From an uncultured Oligoflexia bacterium (lineage in GTDB: Bacteria; Bdellovibrionota; Bacteriovoracia; Bacteriovoracales; Bacteriovoracaceae): 37,264 nucleotides of DNA. Under the pieces are notes generated by a model. The model ran no database searches and had not been told where the DNA came from. It worked only from the letters and a program-made list of their open reading frames with translations. This document shows positions 7,997 through 16,094 of this stretch, one piece after another. Positions within the stretch are counted from its first letter, which is position 1; every line of letters starts with the position of its first letter. A program made the position numbers and the translations under genes. The stretch is from assembly GCA_937120495.1 (NCBI GenBank), contig CAKZJW010000036.1, forward strand, positions 1-37,264. Reading direction: 5' to 3'.

Positions 7997-8821
7997 TTAG
8001 TAGTTACAATTATAGTCATATCTTGGATTACAACTCTCTTTTACTTTAATCCCTACCATTGTTACTTGTACATCTCCACTTATAACAAGTTTAATTGAGT
8101 TTATATCTTGCCCAATAATATTTCTTTGGTAAGACGGAAGAGCGACGCTCATTTTTGTCATTCCTGAACGAATTGTCTTCATTGGTCCAACTGGTCTTCC
8201 ATTAATTAGAACTTGTGCTGTGGCATATGAATTTCTATATCCCGTTTTTGCTGCCTTAAAAACAATCGCTTTAACTTTTTTGCCTTGAAGCCTTACTCCT
8301 GTTTGTTGTTTTACAAGTTTCTTTACCGGTAGCTTTTCATACCCATAAACCATTTTATTAATTTGTGCTTTAATAACTTGTTGATTTCCGTTATTACCAC
8401 CTGTATGACCTTGTGTTACTTGAGCTACTATTCTTTGAATATGAACAGCTCCTTTCACAATAATTTTTAATCCTGATAGACCTGTTCTTGAAGGAACACT
8501 CAGTTGATTCATTGAACTATATCTACTTAAAACTACGGCTGATATTTTTTGTCCATATTTTTTTAAAACAACTTTTGCATTTCTTGAGTTTGATGTCCCA
8601 ACAACTTTAATAGATTTTATTTTTTGACCAGCTCTAAGTTTTCTTGCAAATGCTCTTTCAAGGTTTATAACGTCACCATGATTCATATAGCTATCGACTC
8701 TATGGACGACTGAAGCTCTGGAAGATTGATGTCCGTTATATTGAGCTTGTGCTGATAACGATGTAAGAGTTAATAGTGATCCCAGACATAATAGTTTTAC
8801 CTTAGAAAGATTTACCTTCAT
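7997..8821 (-). CDS. Secreted protein with two related beta-rich domains
   Basis: The start is set at MKVNLSK (8821), 6 bases after AAGGGG; the longer frame from 8848 adds nine residues before the signal peptide. The export signal is VKLLCLGSLLTLTSLSAQA. Two segments of about 85-100 residues look homologous. The first has IKSIKVVGTSNSRNAKVVL and ends LKIIVKGAVHIQRIVAQV. The second has VKAIVFKAAKTGYRNSYATA and ends IKLVISGDVQVTMVGIKV. A Gly/Asn linker (GHTGGNNGNQQ) joins them. Both are basic and free of Cys; the only cysteines are in the last ten residues. No family is recognised. A near-consensus sigma-54 promoter lies about 55-70 bases upstream, and a terminator follows, so this is a single-gene unit. 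Confidence 0.75.
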   Translation of the reverse strand: MKVNLSKVKLLCLGSLLTLTSLSAQAQYNGHQSSRASVVHRVDSYMNHGDVINLERAFARKLRAGQKIKSIKVVGTSNSRNAKVVLKKYGQKISAVVLSRYSSMNQLSVPSRTGLSGLKIIVKGAVHIQRIVAQVTQGHTGGNNGNQQVIKAQINKMVYGYEKLPVKKLVKQQTGVRLQGKKVKAIVFKAAKTGYRNSYATAQVLINGRPVGPMKTIRSGMTKMSVALPSYQRNIIGQDINSIKLVISGDVQVTMVGIKVKESCNPRYDYNCNY

Positions 8822-8875
8822 TTTTTCCCCTTGCTTTGAGACAGTCATTGTCTTGTAAGTGCTTGGGAATCTTAT

Positions 8876-8892
8876 CGCAACAATTGTGCCAA
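8876..8892 (-). promoter_or_regulatory. Sigma-54 (RpoN) -24/-12 promoter
   Basis: On the minus strand the sequence TTGGCACAATTGTTGCG has GG and GC separated by exactly ten bases and matches the TGGCAC-N5-TTGC consensus completely. It is in a non-coding gap and points at the secreted duplicated-domain gene. Transcription would start near 8865, leaving a leader of about 45 bases. An RpoN activator should be required; its binding site was not identified. Confidence 0.75.
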
Positions 8893-9005
8893 CCTTTTTT
8901 GTCTAATACTTTTAATCTTTCACTCGTATTCTTTTCTAACTGTCCATTTCTATTGGCAATACAGCCTAAATCTTAAAATTTATTACACTGGCACTTTGAC
9001 TCTAG

Positions 9006-9036
9006 TATCAAAATGGCATCACTAAAAGTTTTGATA
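9006..9036. repeat. Inverted repeat after the DUF5522 gene
   Basis: TATCAAAA (9006-9013) and TTTTGATA (9029-9036) are perfect complements around a 15-base loop. Six T follow shortly after on the + strand, but no + strand gene ends here. On the minus strand it lies 17 bases beyond the DUF5522 stop and may be a weak terminator or mRNA-protecting stem. Confidence 0.35.
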
Positions 9037-9052
9037 AGAAGATTTTTTGGCC

Positions 9053-9394
9053 CTAATAAAAGTAATAGCTCTCGATAATTGGTTTATCAATGCCTTGATC
9101 TCTAAATTCAACGAGTAATTCAAACTCTCGAACAAAAAGTTTATCCTTGCGAATAATTCCACAAAGCGTCTCTTTTAAATAAACGAACTTATAGTCTTCA
9201 AGTGTAAATTCATCAATATTGATTGATATTTCAAATTTTTGAAGCCTTGAATCATTATCACTTTCAAGATCTTGAAACTTAAGTCCATATTTTTTTATAG
9301 TAAAGCCATAAGGACAGTGAATGCAACCAGACTTACAACAAGAGCCTCTTTTTCTATGCACTTCTGCTGGAACCGCTTTATATTCTTCAGACAT
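9053..9394 (-). CDS. DUF5522 Cys-motif protein
   Basis: The 113-residue protein carries HRKRGSCCKSGCIHCPYGF near residues 13-31, the compact Cys cluster of DUF5522 proteins. These are small cytosolic proteins of unknown function that look suited to bind metal or an Fe-S cluster. The C-terminal 70 residues are mixed alpha/beta with no known motif. The ATG follows AGGAAAA and lies eight bases inside the end of the U32 gene, so the two are translated together. The pairing suggests an accessory role to the Fe-S U32 enzyme. This is inference from context. Confidence 0.7.
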   Translation of the reverse strand: MSEEYKAVPAEVHRKRGSCCKSGCIHCPYGFTIKKYGLKFQDLESDNDSRLQKFEISINIDEFTLEDYKFVYLKETLCGIIRKDKLFVREFELLVEFRDQGIDKPIIESYYFY

Positions 9395-11843
9395 TTTTTT
9401 TCCTATCTATATATTTTTTATTTTTTAATAACTGACCAGTTCCAACTCCATAATTTTCAAGTTTTCCAAGCTTACTTAGAACTTCATGCTCACTAAGCTC
9501 TCCACTAATAAGACTAAAGTAAACTTTAAGCTTTGAGATAAGCTCATCTGGGCTTTCATGAAGTGCTTCAAACCTAAAAGACCCAACACCTTTTTCTTGC
9601 CACTGTGGGATTAAACTTACAGCACTCATGGCTTTTGCATTGAACATTGTATTTCGACATTCTTGATCGGCTTTAATCTCATGTCTATTACCATACATAT
9701 CTTCCAGGTGAACCTTATGTTTTTCACATGGCTTTCCGCAGTCTCTGAAGCTATTTCCCTCAGATAAAAAAGCTGCAAATACACAGTGTTCCATATGAAA
9801 TTCTGGCATATATTGATGGGCCGTAATAGAGACCATACTTGTATCGATATGATCTAATAGGTCTAGTAGTCTTTTATTATTAAGATCATATGAAAGACAT
9901 AAAGAACTTAGTCCTTTTTTCTTTAAATAATCAAATGTCACAGAGTTTGTAATATTTAAGGAGAAATCTCCATGCAATACATATTTAGAATCCTTGAAGT
10001 AGTTTAATGCTCCAAGATTACGAATTAGAATCCCATCTGGGTCTGCTCGTTTTATTAAAGTAAAATTATGATATTCATTTGGCTTTAATACTCTTGTGGT
10101 TGCAATCATGCTTGGAAGATTATTCTCTTTTAAAAGCTTAACCGATTTTACAAAGTCCTTTCCAAATTCATAATCAAGAATAATCGTATCGAGATATTCT
10201 TTATAGTGACTAACTTTTAAATACTCAACTACCCCTTCAAGTTGCTCATAGGTTCTAACTAAAGGAGTAATCTTTGCTTGAGATTTTGAATGAGCTTCTG
10301 CGATGGGCAGAATTAAATCATTAGAGAAAGTAACTTCCCTTTTAATTCTTTCTTTATTTAGAGCTGTCACCATGTCTTGTTTAAGAAGCTTAAGAGCTTT
10401 ATTATTTATAAAAAGGTTCTCACTTAATTCAATATTTGCTTTATCTATAAAATAAGCAGTATGAGATAGGCCTGAAAGTGTTTTTAAAATACTTTCTTTT
10501 GTTGCTCCAGAGGACTTTGCACTTTCACATACAAATTCACTTTCAATATTTATATTAAATTTACCCTCTTTTGCGACAAGAGTTATCTTTTTACCTTCAA
10601 TACATTTAACTTCAATATCAATTGGTATTCTTTTTAGCTCATCTTTAGCTGTAAAAGTTTTTGTAAGCTCTTTAGTAAGTGATTCTCTGTTATTTAGAAA
10701 CACCCTACTATCAACTTCAATTGCACTTAGATCAATTGATTTTTGAAACCTTAATAAATAGTTTTTTTGTTTTCTTTGAACGCCATAAACATTTGCCCCA
10801 AAAGAATGTTTTCCTCCTAAGAAGAAAATTCCATCCCCCGGTTTCAATTCCATTTTTGAATCTACAAGAATTTCTGTTTTAGACACTCTAATAACAGAAC
10901 CTAACTCCAGACCTTTATTTGAAGCAAAAGCACCATCCACAAGTTTTTGGTGAGCAACACCATCAATCCATCCATTATAAAAGCCTCTTGAAAATGAAAT
11001 TTCCATCTCATCACGGCTCTCTTTTAGTTTTTCTTTATTTATTTTTGTATTTGTATCAATCACTTCTCTATAAGAGCGCGCTACACTTGCTACGAAATCG
11101 GTTGATTTTAATCTACCCTCAACTTTAAATGACTCCACTCCAAGCTCCATAAGAGTTGGAACATCTTCAATCGCACATAAATCTTTTGGTGAAACAAGGT
11201 ATTTTAAATTTTTGAGTTCTTTCTTTTTATCGTCTACATAGAGATCGTATTCAAAGCGGCATGATTGGGCACACTGTCCTCTATTGGCACTTCGACCACC
11301 AAGACTCTCTGAGGTAAAACATTGTCCTGAATATGCTACACATAATGCTCCGTGAACAAAGACCTCTAACTCTTTTTTCGTTTTTTCTTTAATAAGTTTT
11401 ATTTCACTAAGCGAGTTTTCTCTACCTAATACAAAACGATCTATAGATAAATCATCAAGTAGTTCAATAGCTTCATGGTTTGTAACAGTCATTTGAGTTG
11501 AAGCGTGAACAACTTGATTTGGAGCCAGCTCTTTTACAATTTTTACAATACCAAGATCCTGAATAATTAAAGCATCTGGACCTAGGGCTAAAACTTTTTT
11601 TAAAGTCTTTATGGCCTCTTCGAGCTCTTCTTGAAAGATAAGAATATTAAATGCCACATGCACATGCACGTTATAAAGATGACAGAGCTCTATTATATCC
11701 TTTAGTTCTTCAAAGGAATGGTCGTGGGTTCTTCCTCTGGCATTAAAACCTGGCATCCCAACATAAATTGCATCTGCACCATTGTGTATAGCCGCTTGGG
11801 CCATTTGAATATTCCCACAGGGAAGTAGTAATTCGCTCATCAT
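9387..11843 (-). CDS. U32 family protein, RlhA-type (likely RNA hydroxylase)
   Basis: The 818-residue protein has an N-terminal U32 TIM-barrel-like domain starting LLLPCGNIQMAQAAIHNGAD. The U32 signature EVFVHGALCVAYSGQC (160-175) supplies Cys 168 and 175, and RGQCAQSC supplies Cys 191 and 195, the four-Cys Fe-S set. A DUF3656-like middle follows (GAFASNKGLELGSV). A second U32-like half near the C-terminus has HMEHCVFAAFLSEG, DCGKPCEKH and DQECRNTMFNAKA. Long U32 proteins of this kind include RlhA, which makes 5-hydroxycytidine in 23S rRNA, so an RNA-hydroxylating role is more likely than peptidase activity. The exact target is unproven. The ATG has no clear ribosome site. Confidence 0.8.
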   Translation of the reverse strand: MMSELLLPCGNIQMAQAAIHNGADAIYVGMPGFNARGRTHDHSFEELKDIIELCHLYNVHVHVAFNILIFQEELEEAIKTLKKVLALGPDALIIQDLGIVKIVKELAPNQVVHASTQMTVTNHEAIELLDDLSIDRFVLGRENSLSEIKLIKEKTKKELEVFVHGALCVAYSGQCFTSESLGGRSANRGQCAQSCRFEYDLYVDDKKKELKNLKYLVSPKDLCAIEDVPTLMELGVESFKVEGRLKSTDFVASVARSYREVIDTNTKINKEKLKESRDEMEISFSRGFYNGWIDGVAHQKLVDGAFASNKGLELGSVIRVSKTEILVDSKMELKPGDGIFFLGGKHSFGANVYGVQRKQKNYLLRFQKSIDLSAIEVDSRVFLNNRESLTKELTKTFTAKDELKRIPIDIEVKCIEGKKITLVAKEGKFNINIESEFVCESAKSSGATKESILKTLSGLSHTAYFIDKANIELSENLFINNKALKLLKQDMVTALNKERIKREVTFSNDLILPIAEAHSKSQAKITPLVRTYEQLEGVVEYLKVSHYKEYLDTIILDYEFGKDFVKSVKLLKENNLPSMIATTRVLKPNEYHNFTLIKRADPDGILIRNLGALNYFKDSKYVLHGDFSLNITNSVTFDYLKKKGLSSLCLSYDLNNKRLLDLLDHIDTSMVSITAHQYMPEFHMEHCVFAAFLSEGNSFRDCGKPCEKHKVHLEDMYGNRHEIKADQECRNTMFNAKAMSAVSLIPQWQEKGVGSFRFEALHESPDELISKLKVYFSLISGELSEHEVLSKLGKLENYGVGTGQLLKNKKYIDRKKNV

Positions 11844-11979
11844 AGGAGTTTACAGTAAAAAGTACTCTCCTACTAGAGCATAACTCAAAGCGATATAAAA
11901 AAACGTAAAGCTAACCATCTTGTTTAATCTTAAATATTTAGTAGAATTAAAATATAAATTGTTACTAGTGGAGTGAGAA

Positions 11980-12921
11980 ATGGCGAAGAAAAAAGTTGCT
12001 AAGAAAAAAACTGTTAAGAAGGTGACCAAAAAGGTCTCTCCGGACAAGATTTTACATGATTCTATTTTAGAATTAATCAGAATTACATCAACTGTAATTC
12101 CAGATGATGTTCAATCAAATATTCTTAAAGCTCTTAAAAGAGAAGAGAAGAATACCTCTGCCAAATATGCGATGGACATTATCAAAGCAAATATAAAACT
12201 AGCAAAAAACAAATCTCAACCAATTTGCCAGGATACGGGAACAATTGTTTTTAAGGTTTATCATCCAGCCGGGTTCTCTCAACTCGCTTTTAGAAAGATT
12301 TGTGAAAAGGCTGTCGTTAAAGCCACAAAGCTTGGCTATCTAAGACAAAATTCTGTTGATTCATTAACGGGTAAGAATGAAACTATGAATATCGGACCTG
12401 GTCATCCTCAAATTCATTTTATTGAACATAAAAGAAAGACGATGGATGTAAAACTCATGCTAAAAGGCGGAGGCTGTGAAAATGTTGGCGCCCAATATGC
12501 TATGCCATACACACAGCTTGAAGCCGGTAGAGATTTAGCGGGTGTAAGAAAAGTGATTCTAGATGCCATTCAAAAAGCCCAAGGAAAAGGCTGTGGTCCA
12601 GGAACACTTGGAGTTTGTATTGGTGGAGACAGAGGTACTGGTTATAATCATGCAAAAGATCAACTCTTAAGAAAAATGGATGATAAAAATCCAATAAAAG
12701 AATTAGCTAAATTAGAAAAAGATATTGTTGAAACAGCAAATAAATTAGGTATCGGGCCTATGGGCTTTGGTGGAAAAACAACTTTATTAGGTTGTAAGAT
12801 TGGAACACTTAATCGTCTTCCAGCTTCATACTATGTTTCAATCTCATATATGTGTTGGGCTTTTAGAAGACAGGGTGTCTCTTTAAAGCAAGATAATTCA
12901 ATTTCAAAATGGTTATACTAG
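11980..12921 (+). CDS. Class I fumarate hydratase, alpha subunit (tartrate dehydratase-like)
   Basis: The 313-residue subunit of an oxygen-sensitive [4Fe-4S] hydro-lyase interconverts fumarate and malate. Visible motifs are PICQDTGT (Cys 83), KGGGCEN (166), GKGCGPGTLGVCIGGDRG (Cys 205 and 213) and TTLLGCKIG near 270. The two-gene arrangement with the beta subunit 8 bases downstream is typical of class I fumarases and of TtdAB tartrate dehydratase, which cannot be separated by eye. Odd: the first 19 residues (MAKKKVAKKKTVKKVTKKV) contain ten lysines, an extension not expected in the family. GGAG 8 bases before the ATG supports that start. Confidence 0.85.
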   Translation: MAKKKVAKKKTVKKVTKKVSPDKILHDSILELIRITSTVIPDDVQSNILKALKREEKNTSAKYAMDIIKANIKLAKNKSQPICQDTGTIVFKVYHPAGFSQLAFRKICEKAVVKATKLGYLRQNSVDSLTGKNETMNIGPGHPQIHFIEHKRKTMDVKLMLKGGGCENVGAQYAMPYTQLEAGRDLAGVRKVILDAIQKAQGKGCGPGTLGVCIGGDRGTGYNHAKDQLLRKMDDKNPIKELAKLEKDIVETANKLGIGPMGFGGKTTLLGCKIGTLNRLPASYYVSISYMCWAFRRQGVSLKQDNSISKWLY

Positions 12922-12929
12922 GATAAGTT

Positions 12930-13496
12930 ATGATTAAATTAGACTACCCCTTTAAAAAAGAAGATATTAAAAAATTAAAAGTCGGAGACATGGTTCTTAT
13001 TTCTGGGAAGATGTATACAGGAAGAGATGCCGTTCACCATAGAATTCACAATGGTACAAAACCACCTATTGATTTAAAAAATCAAATTATCTATCACTGT
13101 GGCCCAGTTGTTATTGAGCATGGAAATGATAAATACGAAGTAAAAGCCGCAGGACCTACAACTTCTATTCGAGAAGAACCCTACCAGTGGGAAGTAATGC
13201 GCGACTATGGAATAGTTGGTGTTATCGGAAAAGGTGGAATGGGTCCAAAAACTCTTAAGGGCTGTAAAGACTATGGGTGTGTTTACTTTCATGCCATCGG
13301 TGGAGCCGCACAGGTTTTAGCAGAAAAGATTGAATCCGTAGACAATGTTTATTGGAGAGAGCTTGGAAGTCCAGAGGCTATTTGGGAGCTAACAGTTAAA
13401 GAATTTCCCGTAGTTGTTACAATGGATAGTCATGGAAACTCCCTTCATAAAGAAGTTGGTGAAGAGTCACAAAAGAAATTAGAAAAGCTTTTATAA
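12930..13496 (+). CDS. Class I fumarate hydratase, beta subunit
   Basis: The 188-residue partner of the preceding gene completes the active site of the class I fumarase. Family motifs are present: LISGKMYTGRDAVHHRI near 23-39, HCGPVV, AAGPTTSIRE near 73-82 (substrate-binding Thr and Arg), GVIGKGGMGPKT and the C-terminal VVTMDSHGNSLH. The gap of 8 bases and the AGGATAAG ribosome site show an operon. A very strong hairpin follows immediately after the stop. Confidence 0.87.
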   Translation: MIKLDYPFKKEDIKKLKVGDMVLISGKMYTGRDAVHHRIHNGTKPPIDLKNQIIYHCGPVVIEHGNDKYEVKAAGPTTSIREEPYQWEVMRDYGIVGVIGKGGMGPKTLKGCKDYGCVYFHAIGGAAQVLAEKIESVDNVYWRELGSPEAIWELTVKEFPVVVTMDSHGNSLHKEVGEESQKKLEKLL

Positions 13497-13544
13497 ATAA
13501 ATCTCTCGCAAGCATTGAATTTACAATCTTGCGAGAGATTTATT
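13496..13544. terminator. Long perfect hairpin between convergent genes
   Basis: AATAAATCTCTCGCAAG (13496-13512) pairs perfectly with 13528-13544, a 17-bp stem. The loop adds four more pairs (ATTG/CAAT) after a one-base bulge. A/T-rich stem ends on both sides make it a plausible bidirectional terminator for the fumarase operon and the opposing small-protein operon. Confidence 0.65.
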
Positions 13545-13552
13545 GAGAGAAG

Positions 13553-13581
13553 AATTAGGTTATTGAGTGAGAGGCCTAATT
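13553..13581 (+). terminator. Second hairpin, probable terminator
   Basis: AATTAGG (13553-13559) pairs with CCTAATT (13575-13581), followed by TATTTTTCTT on the + strand. It backs up the preceding hairpin for + strand transcripts and overlaps the end of the convergent gene by one base. Confidence 0.45.
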
Positions 13582-13961
13582 TATTTTTCTTGGCAAATGA
13601 TTAATCTATCGCCAAATTCGTTTCTATATTTCCCTATTTTTTGAAAACCTGATTTTTTACATAGCCGATTAAACTTTAAGATTGCTAGTGGCTTCTTTGG
13701 CAGAAAACTAATTTGAGGTCCTTTACCACAACCCATTTCAGTCACTGACTCCTCGAGAATTAAAGTAAATTGACACTTACCTTCATTTGTTATGCGCACC
13801 TCTTGATCTGACCCCATAGCATACGCAGTATTACATCCTATACTTCCTGTCGTCATCTCGAAGAAGGCTTTGTCTGCGATCTCTTGGCACTTATTTAAAC
13901 TCATTTCTGCCCATGAATTTAAACTTAAAATACTAATACATATTAAAAATACTATTTTCAT
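13581..13961 (-). CDS. Small secreted Cys-containing protein, unknown
   Basis: The 126-residue protein has the signal peptide MKIVFLICISILSLNSWA. The mature chain has six cysteines (NKCQE, IGCNT, KCQF, MGCGK, LCKKS, ICQEK), an even number that fits three disulphides in the periplasm or outside. No family recognised. Last of three tandem genes for small exported proteins. Confidence 0.65.
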   Translation of the reverse strand: MKIVFLICISILSLNSWAEMSLNKCQEIADKAFFEMTTGSIGCNTAYAMGSDQEVRITNEGKCQFTLILEESVTEMGCGKGPQISFLPKKPLAILKFNRLCKKSGFQKIGKYRNEFGDRLIICQEK

Positions 13962-13979
13962 TTTTTATCCTTTATATTT

Positions 13980-14372
13980 TTAATGATCTTCAAATCTTTG
14001 ACCATTGATAATTATTACCGACTCTCCAGGATAAGACCCAGCAAAGTTTTCAAAGCATTCTTTTTCAAGTTTAACTTTTAGCTTTTTTGTATAACTCATT
14101 CCTTGGTCACAATTAACCTTATTTTTATATTGTACTTTAAGATCAAGTTTACCACCTGAACACGAAATCACTTTTACTTGAAATTTATTATTTTCAAAAA
14201 GGCCTGAGCAAGAATTAACAAAGCCTTTTGTTTGAATTATTATTTTCTTTTGGATACCTGAAACAAGACTCACCTTTGAAAAGATATGGTAAGGTGTATA
14301 ATTCGACCAGTTTGTATATGCAAAGCTTGAAAAGCTTCCGATTATTAGAAATAGTGCTAGAAATGATTTCAT
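13980..14372 (-). CDS. Small secreted protein, unknown
   Basis: The 130-residue protein has the signal peptide MKSFLALFLIIGSFSSFA and a beta-rich mature part with four cysteines (NSCSG, ISCSG, VNCDQ, KECFE). It is probably disulphide-bonded and lies in the periplasm or outside. The ATG overlaps the upstream stop (TAATG at 14372) behind GGGGAAAAAA, so it is translationally coupled to the gene before it. No family is recognised. Confidence 0.65.
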   Translation of the reverse strand: MKSFLALFLIIGSFSSFAYTNWSNYTPYHIFSKVSLVSGIQKKIIIQTKGFVNSCSGLFENNKFQVKVISCSGGKLDLKVQYKNKVNCDQGMSYTKKLKVKLEKECFENFAGSYPGESVIIINGQRFEDH

Positions 14373-14803
14373 TATTTTTTCCCCTTATTACAAGTTGGTA
14401 TTTGTTTAATTAATTTCTTTATCGATCTTTTATAATTTCCACTTGTAAAGAAGCGCACTCCTCTATCAAGGTTTACAACATCTTTTGAGTTTAAGTCTTC
14501 GAAACGAACTGAAGAGAATCCATCAAAACTTGCAAGCTCTTGAAAAAAAAGACCTAAACCACTAACGCTATCATCATACATGGTGCAGTTTGATCCATAA
14601 GAATATTCAATTGAATAATTAGCATCATTAATATTATCAACTAATTCATATCCTCTTTTCTTTAAAATTCGAGCAAGTCTACTCGCTGGAATATTCAGCT
14701 CTTTATCATATTTAATTTCATTAACAAATACTGTACACTCAGTGTTTTTAGCAAAAGTACTTAAAGAGAAAATAAATAATAGAAGTAAAATAGTTGTTTT
14801 CAT
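14372..14803 (-). CDS. Small secreted protein, unknown
   Basis: The 143-residue protein has the signal peptide MKTTILLLLFIFSLSTFA. It is first of the three-gene operon running to 13581. The segment PASRLARILKKRGYELVDNINDANYSIEY resembles small outer-membrane-associated proteins in which a conserved alpha/beta unit senses or binds a partner, but no family can be named. Three cysteines are in the mature part. The C-terminus is basic (RSIKKLIKQIPTCNKGKK). Confidence 0.65.
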   Translation of the reverse strand: MKTTILLLLFIFSLSTFAKNTECTVFVNEIKYDKELNIPASRLARILKKRGYELVDNINDANYSIEYSYGSNCTMYDDSVSGLGLFFQELASFDGFSSVRFEDLNSKDVVNLDRGVRFFTSGNYKRSIKKLIKQIPTCNKGKK

Positions 14804-14927
14804 ATTTTTCCTTGTTTAATGTTTCAACAACTGCTTTATAGGTTAGGATCTGATTAAATGGAATAAAGATGAGTACAAAGCGGTTTCTTTTTGAGACCAT
14901 CTGATAATAACTGGGTATTTATTACAA

Positions 14928-14944
14928 AAAGAGCGTAGCTCTTT
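14928..14944. repeat. Compact hairpin in the divergent gap 14804-15021
   Basis: AAAGAGC GTA GCTCTTT is a perfect 7-bp stem with a three-base loop. It sits between the divergent small-protein operon and the glycoside hydrolase-like gene. It could be an operator, an attenuator or a short terminator; the gap otherwise shows only A/T-rich promoter-like sequence. Confidence 0.4.
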
Positions 14945-15021
14945 AAGTTGCCAAGAGTAAAAACTTCTCAAATTCATGTGCTGAATTGAAAAGAGTTGAG
15001 CTCTAAGCTATAAGAAGAATT

Positions 15022-16092
15022 ATGTTTATTTTTAATTGGGTGATAATTCTTAGCTCTCTCATAACTTCTGCCTTCGCAGTGGAGTTAAATTCGTCTATTT
15101 TGATTCTAAATCAAGCTGATCTAAATAATTGTCCTACTCAACTGCAAAAAGTCGTAAGTCTTGGAAATAGAAGAGTAAATATAATCCCAACATTTTACTT
15201 GGAACTTGATAAAGACAATAAAGCCAAGTCATACTGGTTCAGAGATATTCACGCCCAGCCAATCCCTTTATCTCATAGCATAACTAGAGACTATCAAAAC
15301 AAACTCTCAATCTGCATAAAAAAGGCGAATGATTTAAATCTTAGTCCAACAGTAACAGTGCATCTAGATGATTTGAAACAGAGAATTTGGAGGCGTAAAA
15401 TTAATTTCTCACCTCTACAGAGGTATAAAAACTTTAGTTTTAAAGAAGCGATCTTAGATCAAACTTATCAAAGTCTACTTTTCTCAAAATTTTCACCAGA
15501 ACTCTATCTAACAGGAGAGATGGATCTTAGCTTTGCACGCTACACAGCTCAGTATTACAAAATTGCTAGTGGTTACAAAAAAGATGTAAAAATAGGAGTT
15601 AGCTTCAACTTCAATAGAGTATTCAAAGCTCCTTCAATAAATATGGAAATGCCTTTTGATATGGTAGGAATTTCAAACTATCTTCCTGTTCCCTCTTCCT
15701 GCTCTAAAGACAGTTTTAAAAAACATATAAAGAAAATAAAAAAACAGTTAAAAAAGGTAGGCTTAGATCACTTGCCTCTAAATTTTAACGAAATTGGCCT
15801 TGGTGGTTTTTCTAAACGGATGCCTGCAATTTTAATTACAATATTCCCTCACAAAGGAGTTAGCGGCAAACAAAACATTGAAACAGACCCTTGGACTAGT
15901 ACATCAAAAAGAGAAATTCGTTACAAGTATCACAAATGTCTACTAAGTTTTTTAAAAGAAACCAATGATATTAAATCTGCATTTTTATGGAACTTAGATT
16001 CGTGGGATGTGCAGGGACTCTATCACTATAGTACGGGCTATAAAGATTCAAAAATTCAAGATTTAATCTATCGTCACAATTCTACTCAGTAG
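15022..16092 (+). CDS. Secreted TIM-barrel glycoside hydrolase-like protein (GH113-like)
   Basis: The 356-residue protein has a signal peptide (VIILSSLITSAFA). It shows the strand-end pattern of a clan A TIM barrel: PTVTVHLDD near 109-117, LYLTGEMDLSF near 161-171 (candidate acid/base Glu 166), DMVGISNYLPV near 213-223, LNFNEIGLGG near 253-262 (candidate nucleophile Glu 257) and AFLWNLDSWDVQGLY near the end. This arrangement recalls GH113 mannanases. The substrate is unknown, and a role in degrading prey or environmental glycans is only a guess. It is a single gene, its end 3 bases from the convergent SUI1 gene. Confidence 0.6.
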   Translation: MFIFNWVIILSSLITSAFAVELNSSILILNQADLNNCPTQLQKVVSLGNRRVNIIPTFYLELDKDNKAKSYWFRDIHAQPIPLSHSITRDYQNKLSICIKKANDLNLSPTVTVHLDDLKQRIWRRKINFSPLQRYKNFSFKEAILDQTYQSLLFSKFSPELYLTGEMDLSFARYTAQYYKIASGYKKDVKIGVSFNFNRVFKAPSINMEMPFDMVGISNYLPVPSSCSKDSFKKHIKKIKKQLKKVGLDHLPLNFNEIGLGGFSKRMPAILITIFPHKGVSGKQNIETDPWTSTSKREIRYKYHKCLLSFLKETNDIKSAFLWNLDSWDVQGLYHYSTGYKDSKIQDLIYRHNSTQ

Positions 16093-16094
16093 TA

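Noticed and set aside
8984..8999. TGGCAC on the + strand before the DUF5522 gene region
   Set aside because: No GC ten bases after the GG, and no + strand gene follows.
9387..11843. Reading the U32 protein as a collagenase
   Set aside because: U32 family members with this Cys set are Fe-S enzymes acting on RNA or quinone precursors; the peptidase label is historical.
14938..14952. Sigma-54-like TTGGCAACTTAAAGAGC upstream of the small secreted operon
   Set aside because: GG and GC are 11 bases apart; sigma-54 needs exactly ten.
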